NCBI RefSeq assembly: GCF_000242895.2
Contig: NC_021171.1
Location: 1,770,001 to 1,834,000, forward strand
DNA: 64,000 nt
Reading direction: 5' to 3'
Origin: Bacillus sp. 1NLA3E
Lineage (GTDB): Bacteria; Bacillota; Bacilli; Bacillales; Cytobacillaceae
The notes beneath the pieces were generated by a model. It was given only the letters and a program-made list of their open reading frames with translations. It was not told the origin of the DNA and did no database searches. Positions 26,385 through 34,790 of the stretch are shown here, piece after piece. Numbering within the stretch: the stretch's first letter is position 1; each line of letters opens with the position of its first letter. The translations under genes and the position numbers were made by a program.

Positions 26385-27497
26385 CTAAAGGGGTTTAGAT
26401 TTCATTTTGACTAACTTTGACTTTATTGTATCCACAACAAGTAACAGAAGAGGTAAAATTAATCCATAAATTATGGTAATGGGAGTCCATGCTTTTGAAA
26501 GGAAAAAATAAAAGTAAACAATATTAGGAAAAAAGCTGATCGACATAGTAATCACCAGTATACCTAATGGAAAGGTTAATATTTTATCATTTTTCAACTG
26601 AATCGGTTGGGCAATACTCAAAACCAACGAATAGAAGCAAATAGAGATTTTTATGAATAGGGAGATAAACATCATTGCACCAGAAAGGATTTCAATCCTC
26701 TGGATAAAATTACCAATGTCTATTTTTTCAGCTAAAACAAAGGTTGGATAATTTAACCGTGATGTTAAATCTGATCCAAGAACTAAAATGGATAGGAGAG
26801 TAATTAGCAATAAAATAAACCCACCTACTAAAACTCCAATAAGCATTGTTTTTTCAACCCTTTTTGGGGCTACAACCGAGGGTGCAATCATTAGAAAAAC
26901 GACAAGATCTAAAAAGGGAACACCCAATGTTCGAAAGGTTCCTCTTAGGACCGGGTTCATCCCATTCTCAAGAAAAGGAGAAATATTTTCAACTTCAATT
27001 TGAGGCATTAAAAATAATACTAATAATACAAAGAATATTAGAACATAAGGTAAGAGCATTTCAGAAGTTCGAGCGATCGTTTCAATTCCTAAACGTACCC
27101 CCATAATGACTGTTAGCAGAAATAAAATCTCAATGGCCTGTATAGGTGTTTCAGTCAAAATATGAGTGGTCAACAGGTCCCCAATTATTCGAAGCAAACC
27201 TGCAGTAAGGATTAAGTAGTACAAAAAAAAGAGGAAAGAAACAGTTTTTCCAATCCATTTGCCCAATATTTTTTCACTGTATTCTGCCAAAGTCAAGTTA
27301 GGATACCGAAGCGCTAACATCCCATATAGTTTTCCGAATAGTAATCCACATCCCATTCCGATAATGCTAGAAAGCCATGCATCCTGTTTTGCTGCTCCTA
27401 CTAATAAAGGGGGAGCAATCAAGGAAGAGGTACCAATAGTAAACAGGATGATTAAAATTAAAAATTGGTTATTGGATATTTTTTCCTTTGTTGGCAT
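26385..27497 (-). CDS. GerA-family spore germination permease (B subunit), first copy in operon
   Basis: A 370-residue, roughly ten-helix protein of the GerAB/YndE family. It begins MPTKEKISNNQFLILIILFTIGTSSL, and the AAKQDAWLSSIIGM motif is at about residues 34-47. AGAGGGGG precedes ATG 27497 by 7 nt. B subunits recognise amino acid, sugar or nucleoside germinants, but the ligand cannot be predicted. Operons with two B genes are known in bacilli, where different B subunits can alter ligand preference. A MITE copy lies directly upstream, within the operon. Confidence 0.9.
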   Translation of the reverse strand: MPTKEKISNNQFLILIILFTIGTSSLIAPPLLVGAAKQDAWLSSIIGMGCGLLFGKLYGMLALRYPNLTLAEYSEKILGKWIGKTVSFLFFLYYLILTAGLLRIIGDLLTTHILTETPIQAIEILFLLTVIMGVRLGIETIARTSEMLLPYVLIFFVLLVLFLMPQIEVENISPFLENGMNPVLRGTFRTLGVPFLDLVVFLMIAPSVVAPKRVEKTMLIGVLVGGFILLLITLLSILVLGSDLTSRLNYPTFVLAEKIDIGNFIQRIEILSGAMMFISLFIKISICFYSLVLSIAQPIQLKNDKILTFPLGILVITMSISFFPNIVYFYFFLSKAWTPITIIYGLILPLLLLVVDTIKSKLVKMKSKPL

Positions 27498-27523
27498 TCT
27501 TGATCCCCCTCTTTTTTACAATA

Positions 27524-27710
27524 GGCTCTGATAAACTAGAATGTTGATTTCCGCTCCAGGCGCTTCGCGGACCTTGGGGCGGGCGGTGAGCCTCCTCGGC
27601 GCAAAGACTCCTGCGGGGTCTCACCTGTCCCGCTGCTCCCGCAGGAGTCTTCGCGCCTTCCACTCCAATCAACATTGTGTAAAAAATCAACATTGAGCTT
27701 TAACACAGCC
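27524..27710 (+). repeat. MITE-like repeat, copy 4, inside the germination operon
   Basis: A 187 bp copy, GGCTCTGATAAA...TTTAACACAGCC. It is flanked by TTACAATA (27516-27523) and TTACATTA (27711-27718), a 7 of 8 match that looks like a target duplication. It separates the small protein gene (stop at 27711-27713) from the first B-subunit gene (start 27497), so it must be transcribed with the operon or interrupt it. The right flank duplicate contains the stop codon of the small gene. Confidence 0.93.
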
Positions 27711-27944
27711 TTACATTAAAAGTCTATCAACCAAATTTCCAATGGGCACAAAAATCATCATGAGCCAGTCGATTGGATTGGGTAATTCAACCCCTAAAGC
27801 TAATAGAATACTTAAAATGGCCCCCATTAAGAGGAATAAACTAAATACAGAGATTTCTTTTAGTAATTTTTCTTTAACAAGTTTGGGTAATTCCATTAAG
27901 GCGATCAAAATACATGCGATGATGACACCCACAGCAGCGACCAC
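27711..27944 (-). CDS. Small membrane protein in the germination operon
   Basis: A 77-residue protein with two hydrophobic stretches (about residues 2-18 and 32-52) and an IDWLMMIFVPIGNLVDRLLM C-terminus. I do not recognise a named family. It starts 5 bp after the C-subunit gene stop (minus strand), which implies translation with the receptor genes, so a receptor-associated role is a reasonable guess. Its stop codon abuts the MITE copy and falls in the target-duplicate sequence. The last residue or so may therefore have been altered by the insertion. Confidence 0.72.
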   Translation of the reverse strand: MVAAVGVIIACILIALMELPKLVKEKLLKEISVFSLFLLMGAILSILLALGVELPNPIDWLMMIFVPIGNLVDRLLM

Positions 27945-27948
27945 AGAT

Positions 27949-29157
27949 TTATTCCCCTTTTACTTCTTTAATGTAGGATTGATTTGTGACACCAGTCCGT
28001 CTTATTTTAAAATCTGAATGGATTGTAATAGGCATGTCTACAAAATGCTGACTCCAATCCTTTTCTAATAATTTCCAAGCTTGAGGGTTGGCGCGATGAA
28101 TAACATCACCAAAACCATAAATATCTACTCCTAATTCTTTTGCCTTTTTTACCGATTTGGTGAGAATGGCTGTATTCACCTTGTTAACAGATTTCTCCAA
28201 TTGTTTTATTGTTTCAGGTTTTGTTAAATCAACATCACAGTACACTTCACCAACATTACATTCTCCTGATATTTGGATATCGATCTTTGGTTCCCCGTTC
28301 ACTACTTTTCCTGTTACTTTGGACTTTGAACGGACAGTTTCTACAACTAACTCTCCTTTTTTCGGACACGGTATATCACCGACAGTATTTTTTACATTAT
28401 CTGTTATATAGTTATAACCCTTACTTTCTACTTCGTTCAACCAGCCAATCATTTGATCCTTTTTGAAAACAGCAATATTTTTATATTGTAAACGAGCAAA
28501 AGGTTGGATTCTTTCCACGTTTTCCTTTGATTCACCTTTAGCTTTATTCCCTTTAATAGAGATTCCGGTTAGGACAGCTTGTTTTCCTGGACTGGTAAGA
28601 TCAGCTAATAATTCATCCAACTGAACAGCAACGGTTGGTGCCCATGATTTTTCGGATGCTTCAAGGGAGGAATGCATTTTATTGGCTGGGATTTTTTCGA
28701 TAGTAGTCAGATTTTCAAGAACATCTTTACCTTTTGTATCCTTAGCTATTACAATATAAAAATCTTTGCGAAATTCGGGGTCCCTAGCAAATATCTCTAA
28801 CGATTCACTTATGCCTTCCTTGGCAATGTCCTCACTGATAACGAGCATTTGAAGATGAGAAAAATACAACTTTCGCGGCGCTTCAGTCGTCATTCTTCTG
28901 ATCGTTTCAAATATATTATCACCTGCATCTGTATAAGTTGTAACTGGAGTTCTACCTCCACCTCCTTTTTTTGAAGCAACCTCACCTGGATCAACCACTT
29001 GCGCAGATAATTGGTATTTATCTCCTGATTTGTCGATTGCCAACGCCACAACTAGAGCTAATTCGTTTAATTCTCGCCGGTTCCAACATCCAGATGTCAT
29101 GAACAGGCAAGGAATAAAAATAAAGAAAAATAATAATACCTTTTTCATTGAGTTCAT
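27949..29157 (-). CDS. GerA-family germination lipoprotein (Ger(x)C family)
   Basis: A 402-residue lipoprotein with signal peptide and lipobox TSGC (Cys about residue 24). The family hallmark CWNRRELNELALVVALAIDKSGDKYQL follows directly (split). Further Ger(x)C features include the VGEVYCDVDLT segment and a C-terminal ANPQAWKLLEKDW motif. C subunits sit on the outer face of the spore inner membrane and are needed for receptor function. The gene lies 15 bp after the A-subunit gene and 5 bp before the small membrane gene. Confidence 0.95.
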   Translation of the reverse strand: MNSMKKVLLFFFIFIPCLFMTSGCWNRRELNELALVVALAIDKSGDKYQLSAQVVDPGEVASKKGGGGRTPVTTYTDAGDNIFETIRRMTTEAPRKLYFSHLQMLVISEDIAKEGISESLEIFARDPEFRKDFYIVIAKDTKGKDVLENLTTIEKIPANKMHSSLEASEKSWAPTVAVQLDELLADLTSPGKQAVLTGISIKGNKAKGESKENVERIQPFARLQYKNIAVFKKDQMIGWLNEVESKGYNYITDNVKNTVGDIPCPKKGELVVETVRSKSKVTGKVVNGEPKIDIQISGECNVGEVYCDVDLTKPETIKQLEKSVNKVNTAILTKSVKKAKELGVDIYGFGDVIHRANPQAWKLLEKDWSQHFVDMPITIHSDFKIRRTGVTNQSYIKEVKGE

Positions 29158-29172
29158 CCTTTTTCAATGAAG

Positions 29173-30777
29173 TTATTTTCTTGGTGCTGGTTTAGTTGGA
29201 GGTGCATTGTTTTCGCGCTTCACGTTATTTTGATTAATTAACCTCGGGCGTGAAAATAAGGCCCATTGAGGGAACCGAAAAATGGTATCCTTTTGATCTT
29301 CCAATATAAAAGGTCCAAAAGGAGCCATGAATGGAATACCAAACGACCGTAGACTATTCAAATGAAGCAATAGAGCCAATAATGCAATTGTAATTCCATA
29401 CAGACCAAAGGTAGCGGCAAACATCATCATGCCGAATCGGAGGATCCTTACTGCAATGGCCATATTATAAGCAGGAAACACAAAATTAGCGATGGCCGTA
29501 ATGGATACTACAATAACCATGGAGGCAGAAACAATACCCGCCTCAACGGCTGCTTGACCAAGGACCAGTGCTCCTACAATCGAAACGGCCTGTCCCACAG
29601 CCCGGGGCATTCGAATCCCAGCTTCACGCAGAATTTCAAATGTTATTTCCATCATGACTGCCTCTACGAAAGCAGGAAAAGGAACTCCCTCTCGTTGCGC
29701 CGCTAAACTAATTAACAGTGGTGTCGGTAGCATTTCCTGATGGTACGTTGTAACAGCTATATAAAACGAAGGACCAACCAAGGCAATTAAAAAACAAATA
29801 ATCCTCAGCATTCTAAGCAGAGTGGCTACATCTGCACGCTGATAATAATCTTCTGCGACTTGAAAGCTTTGGATAAACAGGGCAGGAACTAAAAGGACAA
29901 AAGGGGTGCCATCCACAATAATGGCAACCCGACCTTCTAAGAGGTTACCAGCCACCACATCCGGTCGTTCCGTATTAGATATGGTTGGAAAAGGGGAAAA
30001 GGTATCGTCTTGGATTAATTCTTCAATATACCCGCTTTCCAAAATCCCGTCTATATCAATTCTATCTAAGCGTTGGTGAACTTCCTCCACAACTGAATCG
30101 GTTACGATTCCTTTAATGTACATAACGGCAATATTGGTTTTTGTTATCCGACCAATCTGTTTTTGTTCACATAAAAGATTGGAATCTTTGATTTTTCGAC
30201 GGATTAAAGCGGTGTTAGTTCGGATATTTTCAGAAAAGCTTTCCCGCGGTCCACGCACAACCGTTTGTGATGCTGTTTCTGATACACCACGATCTTCCCA
30301 TCCGCCAGTTGAAGCCGATATCGCTCCACTGTAACCATCCAATAAAATGACAGTGTTTCCAGACAATACAGAAGTGTATAGGTCTGTAAAATTATTGACT
30401 TCCCTAATGTCACCGATGGTTAAGAGACTATTTTTTACCCAATCGAAAAGGGAGTGATGATGGAGTAATTCATTCTTTAGGTTAGGATGACTGGCATCAT
30501 TCATCAGGGATTCCAAAATAAAATTTTGAATGGCGGTTGTATCCGCTAAACCATCTGTATAAATGATGACAGCCTTGATGCTTTTTTCTGTCCGTACTTT
30601 AAACTCCCTAACAATGACATCAGTGCTTTTTACAAAGGTTTCTTTTATCTTTTGAAGATCCTCATCAAAGAATCCTGTAAGCTGCTCACCATTATCAACC
30701 TGGGTTTCTTGCTGATAACTTTGATTAGATTGTTTTTGTATATTAAGTTTCTTCAACCTTCGGAATGTTCTCATCAT
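29173..30777 (-). CDS. GerA-family spore germination protein (A subunit)
   Basis: A 534-residue protein counted from ATG 30777 (behind AAAGGA); the ATG at 30828 upstream lacks such a site. It has a hydrophilic N-terminal domain of about 290 residues with DGYSGAISASTGGWEDRGVSE and RRKIKDSNL motifs, then a cluster of about five transmembrane helices including the PFPAFVEAVMMEITFEILREAG and GQAVSIVGALVLGQAAVEAG motifs. A subunits form the oligomeric ion channel of the germinant receptor. First gene of the operon, expected to be under the forespore sigma factor G (family knowledge), though I could not identify a clear promoter. Confidence 0.96.
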   Translation of the reverse strand: MMRTFRRLKKLNIQKQSNQSYQQETQVDNGEQLTGFFDEDLQKIKETFVKSTDVIVREFKVRTEKSIKAVIIYTDGLADTTAIQNFILESLMNDASHPNLKNELLHHHSLFDWVKNSLLTIGDIREVNNFTDLYTSVLSGNTVILLDGYSGAISASTGGWEDRGVSETASQTVVRGPRESFSENIRTNTALIRRKIKDSNLLCEQKQIGRITKTNIAVMYIKGIVTDSVVEEVHQRLDRIDIDGILESGYIEELIQDDTFSPFPTISNTERPDVVAGNLLEGRVAIIVDGTPFVLLVPALFIQSFQVAEDYYQRADVATLLRMLRIICFLIALVGPSFYIAVTTYHQEMLPTPLLISLAAQREGVPFPAFVEAVMMEITFEILREAGIRMPRAVGQAVSIVGALVLGQAAVEAGIVSASMVIVVSITAIANFVFPAYNMAIAVRILRFGMMMFAATFGLYGITIALLALLLHLNSLRSFGIPFMAPFGPFILEDQKDTIFRFPQWALFSRPRLINQNNVKRENNAPPTKPAPRK

Positions 30778-30964
30778 CAATTTCCTTTCATCACCATGTA
30801 TATTTAGAAATTCCCCATTACCTTTCATTTCATGCTAAAAATCCCTCGATTGTGAAAAGGTTTCCATCTTATTCTTTTTCTAAAATCGTTCAATTCCCTA
30901 AAATCTGTGTTATATTAATATTTAAAAAAATTCACATAATAATTCTATTAAGGAGGAAGAGACC

Positions 30965-33727
30965 GTGACAACAGAATTGAAATTAAATGACAGCAATCTT
31001 GCCTTACGTCGAGATGTAAAATATCTTGGTAATATACTTGGCGAAATCTTAGTTTTTCATGGTGGGACAGACCTCTTAAATAAAGTTGAAGTAATTAGAA
31101 TGATGTGTAAAAATCTCCGTGATCACTTCGAAACAGAAACATACGCTGCCCTAAAAAAAGAAATTTCAGAGCTTCACACTCCAATGCGCAAACAAGTAAT
31201 TCGGGCTTTTTCTGTTTATTTTCACCTCATTAATGCTGCTGAACAAAATCACCGAATTCGGCGGAGAAGGGAATATCTCCTCCAAGAAGAAAATAGTATT
31301 CAACCAGGCTCAATTGAAAGCGCCATTCTTACTTTTAAAGAAAACGATGTTTCCCCAGATGCGATTCAAAAGGTGCTAGATTCTTTATCACTTGAGTTAA
31401 TCATTACGGCTCATCCAACGGAAGCAACGAAACGTTCGATTCTTGAAATTCAAAAGCGGATCGCTGATCTATTAATCAATCTTGATACGCCATTCCTTAC
31501 CAAAAAGGAACAGAAAAAGCTTCAAGAAAGCTTATTTAATGAAGTGACGGTGTTATGGCAAACAGATGAATTGCGGCACCACAAGCCAACAGTATTAGAT
31601 GAAGTGAGAAACGGCTTGTATTACTTTGATCAAACCCTTTTTGATGTCCTACCAGATATTCATCAGGAGGTTGAGGATAGTCTGAAGGAGAATTATCAAA
31701 ATTATAGCTGGGATATTCCAAATTTTCTTCGCTTTGGTTCATGGATTGGTGGGGACCGCGACGGTAATCCGAATGTAACTCCAGAAGTAACTTGGGAAAC
31801 TTTACATAAACAACGTAGGCTTGTCTTGAAAAAATATAAAAAAGTACTCGTAGAACTTATGAAACGGTTTAGTCATTCTGCGGTAAGAGTAAATATTAGT
31901 GAAGACCTCCTACGTTCTGTGCAAACAGAAGAAGACAAGTATTTAACTGATGATAAAAAGTGGCCAATTGAAGCCGAGTTGTATCGCCGTAAATTTGCCA
32001 TCATCATTGAACGTCTTAAACAAGTAGGGAACTCAGAGAACGGCTATCAGACTGATACGGAATTATTAGAAGATTTATTCATGATTCGCGACAGCATATA
32101 TCAGCATTACCCAAGTGGCCATGAATTAAAGCTTCTTCAAAAGTTAATCAGACAAGTTCAATTATTCGGCTTCCATTTGGCTACCCTCGATATAAGAAAT
32201 CACAGCGGCGAACATGAAGTGGCGATAGCGGAAATCCTAAAGAAGGTTGGGATTACTGAAGCCTATCAACAACTTAATGAACAAGAGAAAGTGGATACAT
32301 TACAAAACATTTTAATGGACCCAAGACCACTGTTACTCATTGATGAGGATTATTCAAAAGAAACTCAAGAAATTATCAACGTCTTCAAAATGATTAAAGA
32401 TGCTCATCGGGAATTTGGAAAACGTTCTATCTCTGTTTATTTGATCAGCATGACTCAATCTGTAAGTGATTGTCTTGAGGTTTTGGTTTTAGCAAAAGAA
32501 GCAGGGATTAATCGCCTCCATGCTGACGGAACATCCGAAAGTAATTTAAATGTAGCCCCACTACTTGAAACGATTGATGATTTAATTGCAGGACCAAAAA
32601 TCATGGAAACATTGTTTCAAATGCCAGTCTACCGAGAGCACCTCCACAAAATGGGGGATCAGCAGGAAATCATGCTTGGATATTCTGATGGAAGTAAAGA
32701 CGGCGGTACCTTAACGGCGAACTGGAAGCTGTATAAAGCACAATTAGAGATCCATGAAACGGCGAAAAAGTATAAAATAGGGTTGAAATTTTTCCATGGC
32801 CGCGGTGGTTCATTAGGTCGTGGGGGTGGTCCACTTAGCAGAAGTATTTTTTCTCAGCCAGGTGAAACCCTTGGGGATGGCGTGAAAATAACCGAGCAAG
32901 GGGAAGTATTGTCTTCTCGTTATCTGGTTGAAGAAATTGCTTACCGCAGTTTAGAACAGGCAACATCCACCTTGTTGCTAGCGTCGGCTCATATTTCAAA
33001 AGAATCGGAGCAAGGGCATTCGCGCGATGAACGCTGGGTTGGAGCGATTGAAGATATATCAGACTTTTCGTTACGAAAATATCAGTCGCTTGTGTTTGAG
33101 GACCCGGATTTCTTGACTTATTTTACACAAGCCACTCCTTTAAACGAGCTAAAGGATCTAAACATTGGTTCGCGTCCAATGAGTCGCAAAAATGGTGGTA
33201 AATTTGAAGATTTGCGGGCGATTCCTTGGGTATTTGCTTGGACTCAAAGCCGCCAGTTATTTCCTGCTTGGTATGCAGCAGGTACAGGGTTAGAAAGTTT
33301 TGTTGCTAAAGATAGCTCAAATCTTCAGTTGCTGCAGCAAATGTATGAAGGATGGCCGTTTTTTCGCTCGACGATTGATAATTTGCAAATGGCTCTCATG
33401 AAGGCAGACATTCCCACCGCTAAAGAATATACTTCACTTGTTGAAGATAAAACGATTGTAGAACGCATTTTCAATAATATTGTAGAAGAATATAACAAGA
33501 CAAAAGCCATACTCCTTAGAATAACAGGTGATAAAGAGCTACTCGATCATACACCGAACATTCAAGAATCCGTGTACCGCAGAAATCCGTATGTGGACCC
33601 GTTAAACTTTTTGCAGGTGGAATTGATCAAAGAGCTTAGGAAAGCTGACGAGATCGATGAGGGGCTGTTAACGGAAGTTTTGCTAACCATAAGTGGGATT
33701 GCAGCGGGGTTACGGAATACTGGTTGA
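30965..33727 (+). CDS. ppc: Phosphoenolpyruvate carboxylase
   Basis: A 920-residue protein of full PEPC length. Catalytic segments are visible: ITAHPTEATKRS (essential His, about residues 157-168), the GGDRDGNPNVT loop (about residues 263-273), FHGRGGSLGRGGGP (about residues 612-625) and SRPMSRK near the C-terminus. It carboxylates phosphoenolpyruvate to oxaloacetate, replenishing the TCA cycle. GTG 30965 follows AGGAGGAAGAG. It is divergent from the germination operon and monocistronic. Many Bacillus species use pyruvate carboxylase instead, so ppc is a useful lineage marker. Confidence 0.97.
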   Translation: MTTELKLNDSNLALRRDVKYLGNILGEILVFHGGTDLLNKVEVIRMMCKNLRDHFETETYAALKKEISELHTPMRKQVIRAFSVYFHLINAAEQNHRIRRRREYLLQEENSIQPGSIESAILTFKENDVSPDAIQKVLDSLSLELIITAHPTEATKRSILEIQKRIADLLINLDTPFLTKKEQKKLQESLFNEVTVLWQTDELRHHKPTVLDEVRNGLYYFDQTLFDVLPDIHQEVEDSLKENYQNYSWDIPNFLRFGSWIGGDRDGNPNVTPEVTWETLHKQRRLVLKKYKKVLVELMKRFSHSAVRVNISEDLLRSVQTEEDKYLTDDKKWPIEAELYRRKFAIIIERLKQVGNSENGYQTDTELLEDLFMIRDSIYQHYPSGHELKLLQKLIRQVQLFGFHLATLDIRNHSGEHEVAIAEILKKVGITEAYQQLNEQEKVDTLQNILMDPRPLLLIDEDYSKETQEIINVFKMIKDAHREFGKRSISVYLISMTQSVSDCLEVLVLAKEAGINRLHADGTSESNLNVAPLLETIDDLIAGPKIMETLFQMPVYREHLHKMGDQQEIMLGYSDGSKDGGTLTANWKLYKAQLEIHETAKKYKIGLKFFHGRGGSLGRGGGPLSRSIFSQPGETLGDGVKITEQGEVLSSRYLVEEIAYRSLEQATSTLLLASAHISKESEQGHSRDERWVGAIEDISDFSLRKYQSLVFEDPDFLTYFTQATPLNELKDLNIGSRPMSRKNGGKFEDLRAIPWVFAWTQSRQLFPAWYAAGTGLESFVAKDSSNLQLLQQMYEGWPFFRSTIDNLQMALMKADIPTAKEYTSLVEDKTIVERIFNNIVEEYNKTKAILLRITGDKELLDHTPNIQESVYRRNPYVDPLNFLQVELIKELRKADEIDEGLLTEVLLTISGIAAGLRNTG

Positions 33728-33840
33728 TGTCCAAAATCCCTTTGTATTTTGAAACTTGAATTTTAAAATATTGATGCTAAAGAGATAATGCTTGAAAGAT
33801 GTGAAAATTGTGTTATTGTAATAACTAATTAAATATTTCC

Positions 33841-33935
33841 ACACTGGGGGTGCCGGGTAATGGCCGGCTGAGATAAAGATCCAAAAGTCTTTGACCCTTT
33901 TACTTGATCTGGTTAATACCAGCGTAGGGAAGTGT
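33841..33935 (+). ncRNA. TPP riboswitch (THI element) upstream of thiW
   Basis: Conserved THI-box blocks are in order: ACTGGGGGTGCC, the GGCTGAGAT core, GACCC, then TGATCTGGTTAATACCAGCG and GTAGGGAAGT. P1 can form from ACACT (33841) and AGTGT (33931-33935). A terminator follows at 33955. It binds thiamine pyrophosphate and should switch off the downstream thiW and thiamine salvage genes when thiamine is plentiful. Confidence 0.97.
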
Positions 33936-33954
33936 ATCCAATTATGAATACATG

Positions 33955-33988
33955 CGCAGATTCCTATTGCTGGAGTCTGCTTTTTTTG
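33955..33988 (+). terminator. Expression-platform terminator of the first TPP riboswitch
   Basis: GCAGATTCC...GGAGTCTGC followed by TTTTTTT, 20 nt after the THI element and before the thiW ribosome binding site. This is the expected OFF-state terminator. Confidence 0.85.
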
Positions 33989-34046
33989 ACTCCAAAAATA
34001 GTGCTTTTTTCTACCTCCCAGTGTGACAATATGGGGAGGTTTTTTT

Positions 34047-34565
34047 TTGAGAAAGACACAAAAATTAACAATGACAGCGATGATGATTGCAATTGGAACA
34101 CTAACTAGCAATGTGTTTTTTATCCCGATTGGCTTTACCAAAGTGTTTCCAATCCAACATTTTATGAATGTTTTGTCCGCGGTTTTACTAGGCCCATATT
34201 ACGCTGTAGCTCAAGCACTATGCGTTTCTATTTTAAGAAACTTAATGGGAACAGGGTCTATTTTTGCTTTTCCGGGAAGTATGATAGGGGCATTTTTGGC
34301 AGCGTTTTTATTTAAAAAGACAAACAAGATAGTGATGGCTTTTGTTGGTGAAGTGATCGGTACAGGTATCATTGGGGCAATGGTCTGCTATCCGGTTGCG
34401 ACCCTTTTACTCGGAAAAGAGGCCAGTCTGTTTGGCTTTATCCCCGCGTTTATTTTTAGCTCAATCGCTGGGGCTTTGATCGGGTATACCCTTTTGAAAA
34501 TTTTCTTGAGAAATCCGGCAACAGCGAAAGTTATTAATGCTGCAAACACTGAGTTGAAAAACTAG
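34047..34565 (+). CDS. thiW: Thiamine-precursor ECF transporter S component ThiW
   Basis: A 172-residue membrane protein with about five to six helices. Start is TTG 34047, 6 nt after GGGGAGGT; earlier in-frame codons overlap that site. ThiW-type sequence includes MRKTQKLTMTAMMIAIGTL and VFPIQHFMNVLSAVLLGP, plus LRNLMGTGSIFAFPGSMIGA (each 20 residues or fewer here). ThiW is a substrate-binding S component thought to import the thiazole moiety of thiamine. It needs a shared ECF module, encoded elsewhere. It is directly controlled by the TPP riboswitch upstream. Confidence 0.9.
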   Translation: MRKTQKLTMTAMMIAIGTLTSNVFFIPIGFTKVFPIQHFMNVLSAVLLGPYYAVAQALCVSILRNLMGTGSIFAFPGSMIGAFLAAFLFKKTNKIVMAFVGEVIGTGIIGAMVCYPVATLLLGKEASLFGFIPAFIFSSIAGALIGYTLLKIFLRNPATAKVINAANTELKN

Positions 34566-34581
34566 AAATTTATTTTAATAA

Positions 34582-34768
34582 GGCTGTGTTAAAGCTTAAT
34601 GTTGATTTTTTGCGAAATGTTGATTGGAGTGGAAGGCGTGAGACTCCTGCGGGAGTAGCGGGACAGGTAAGACCCCGCAGGCGCTTTAGCGCCGAGGAGG
34701 CTCACCGCCCGCCCCTAAGGTTCGCGAAGCGCCTGGAACGGAAATCAACATTCTAGATTAACAGAGCC
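34582..34768 (-). repeat. MITE-like repeat, copy 5, with perfect 8 bp target duplication
   Basis: A 187 bp copy, GGCTGTGTTAAA...TTAACAGAGCC, flanked on both sides by TTTAATAA (34574-34581 and 34769-34776). It lies between thiW and the ylmB-tenA-thiZXY genes, so it either is transcribed with the riboswitch-controlled operon or separates the two parts. Confidence 0.95.
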
Positions 34769-34790
34769 TTTAATAAAAGGAGATGTAAAG

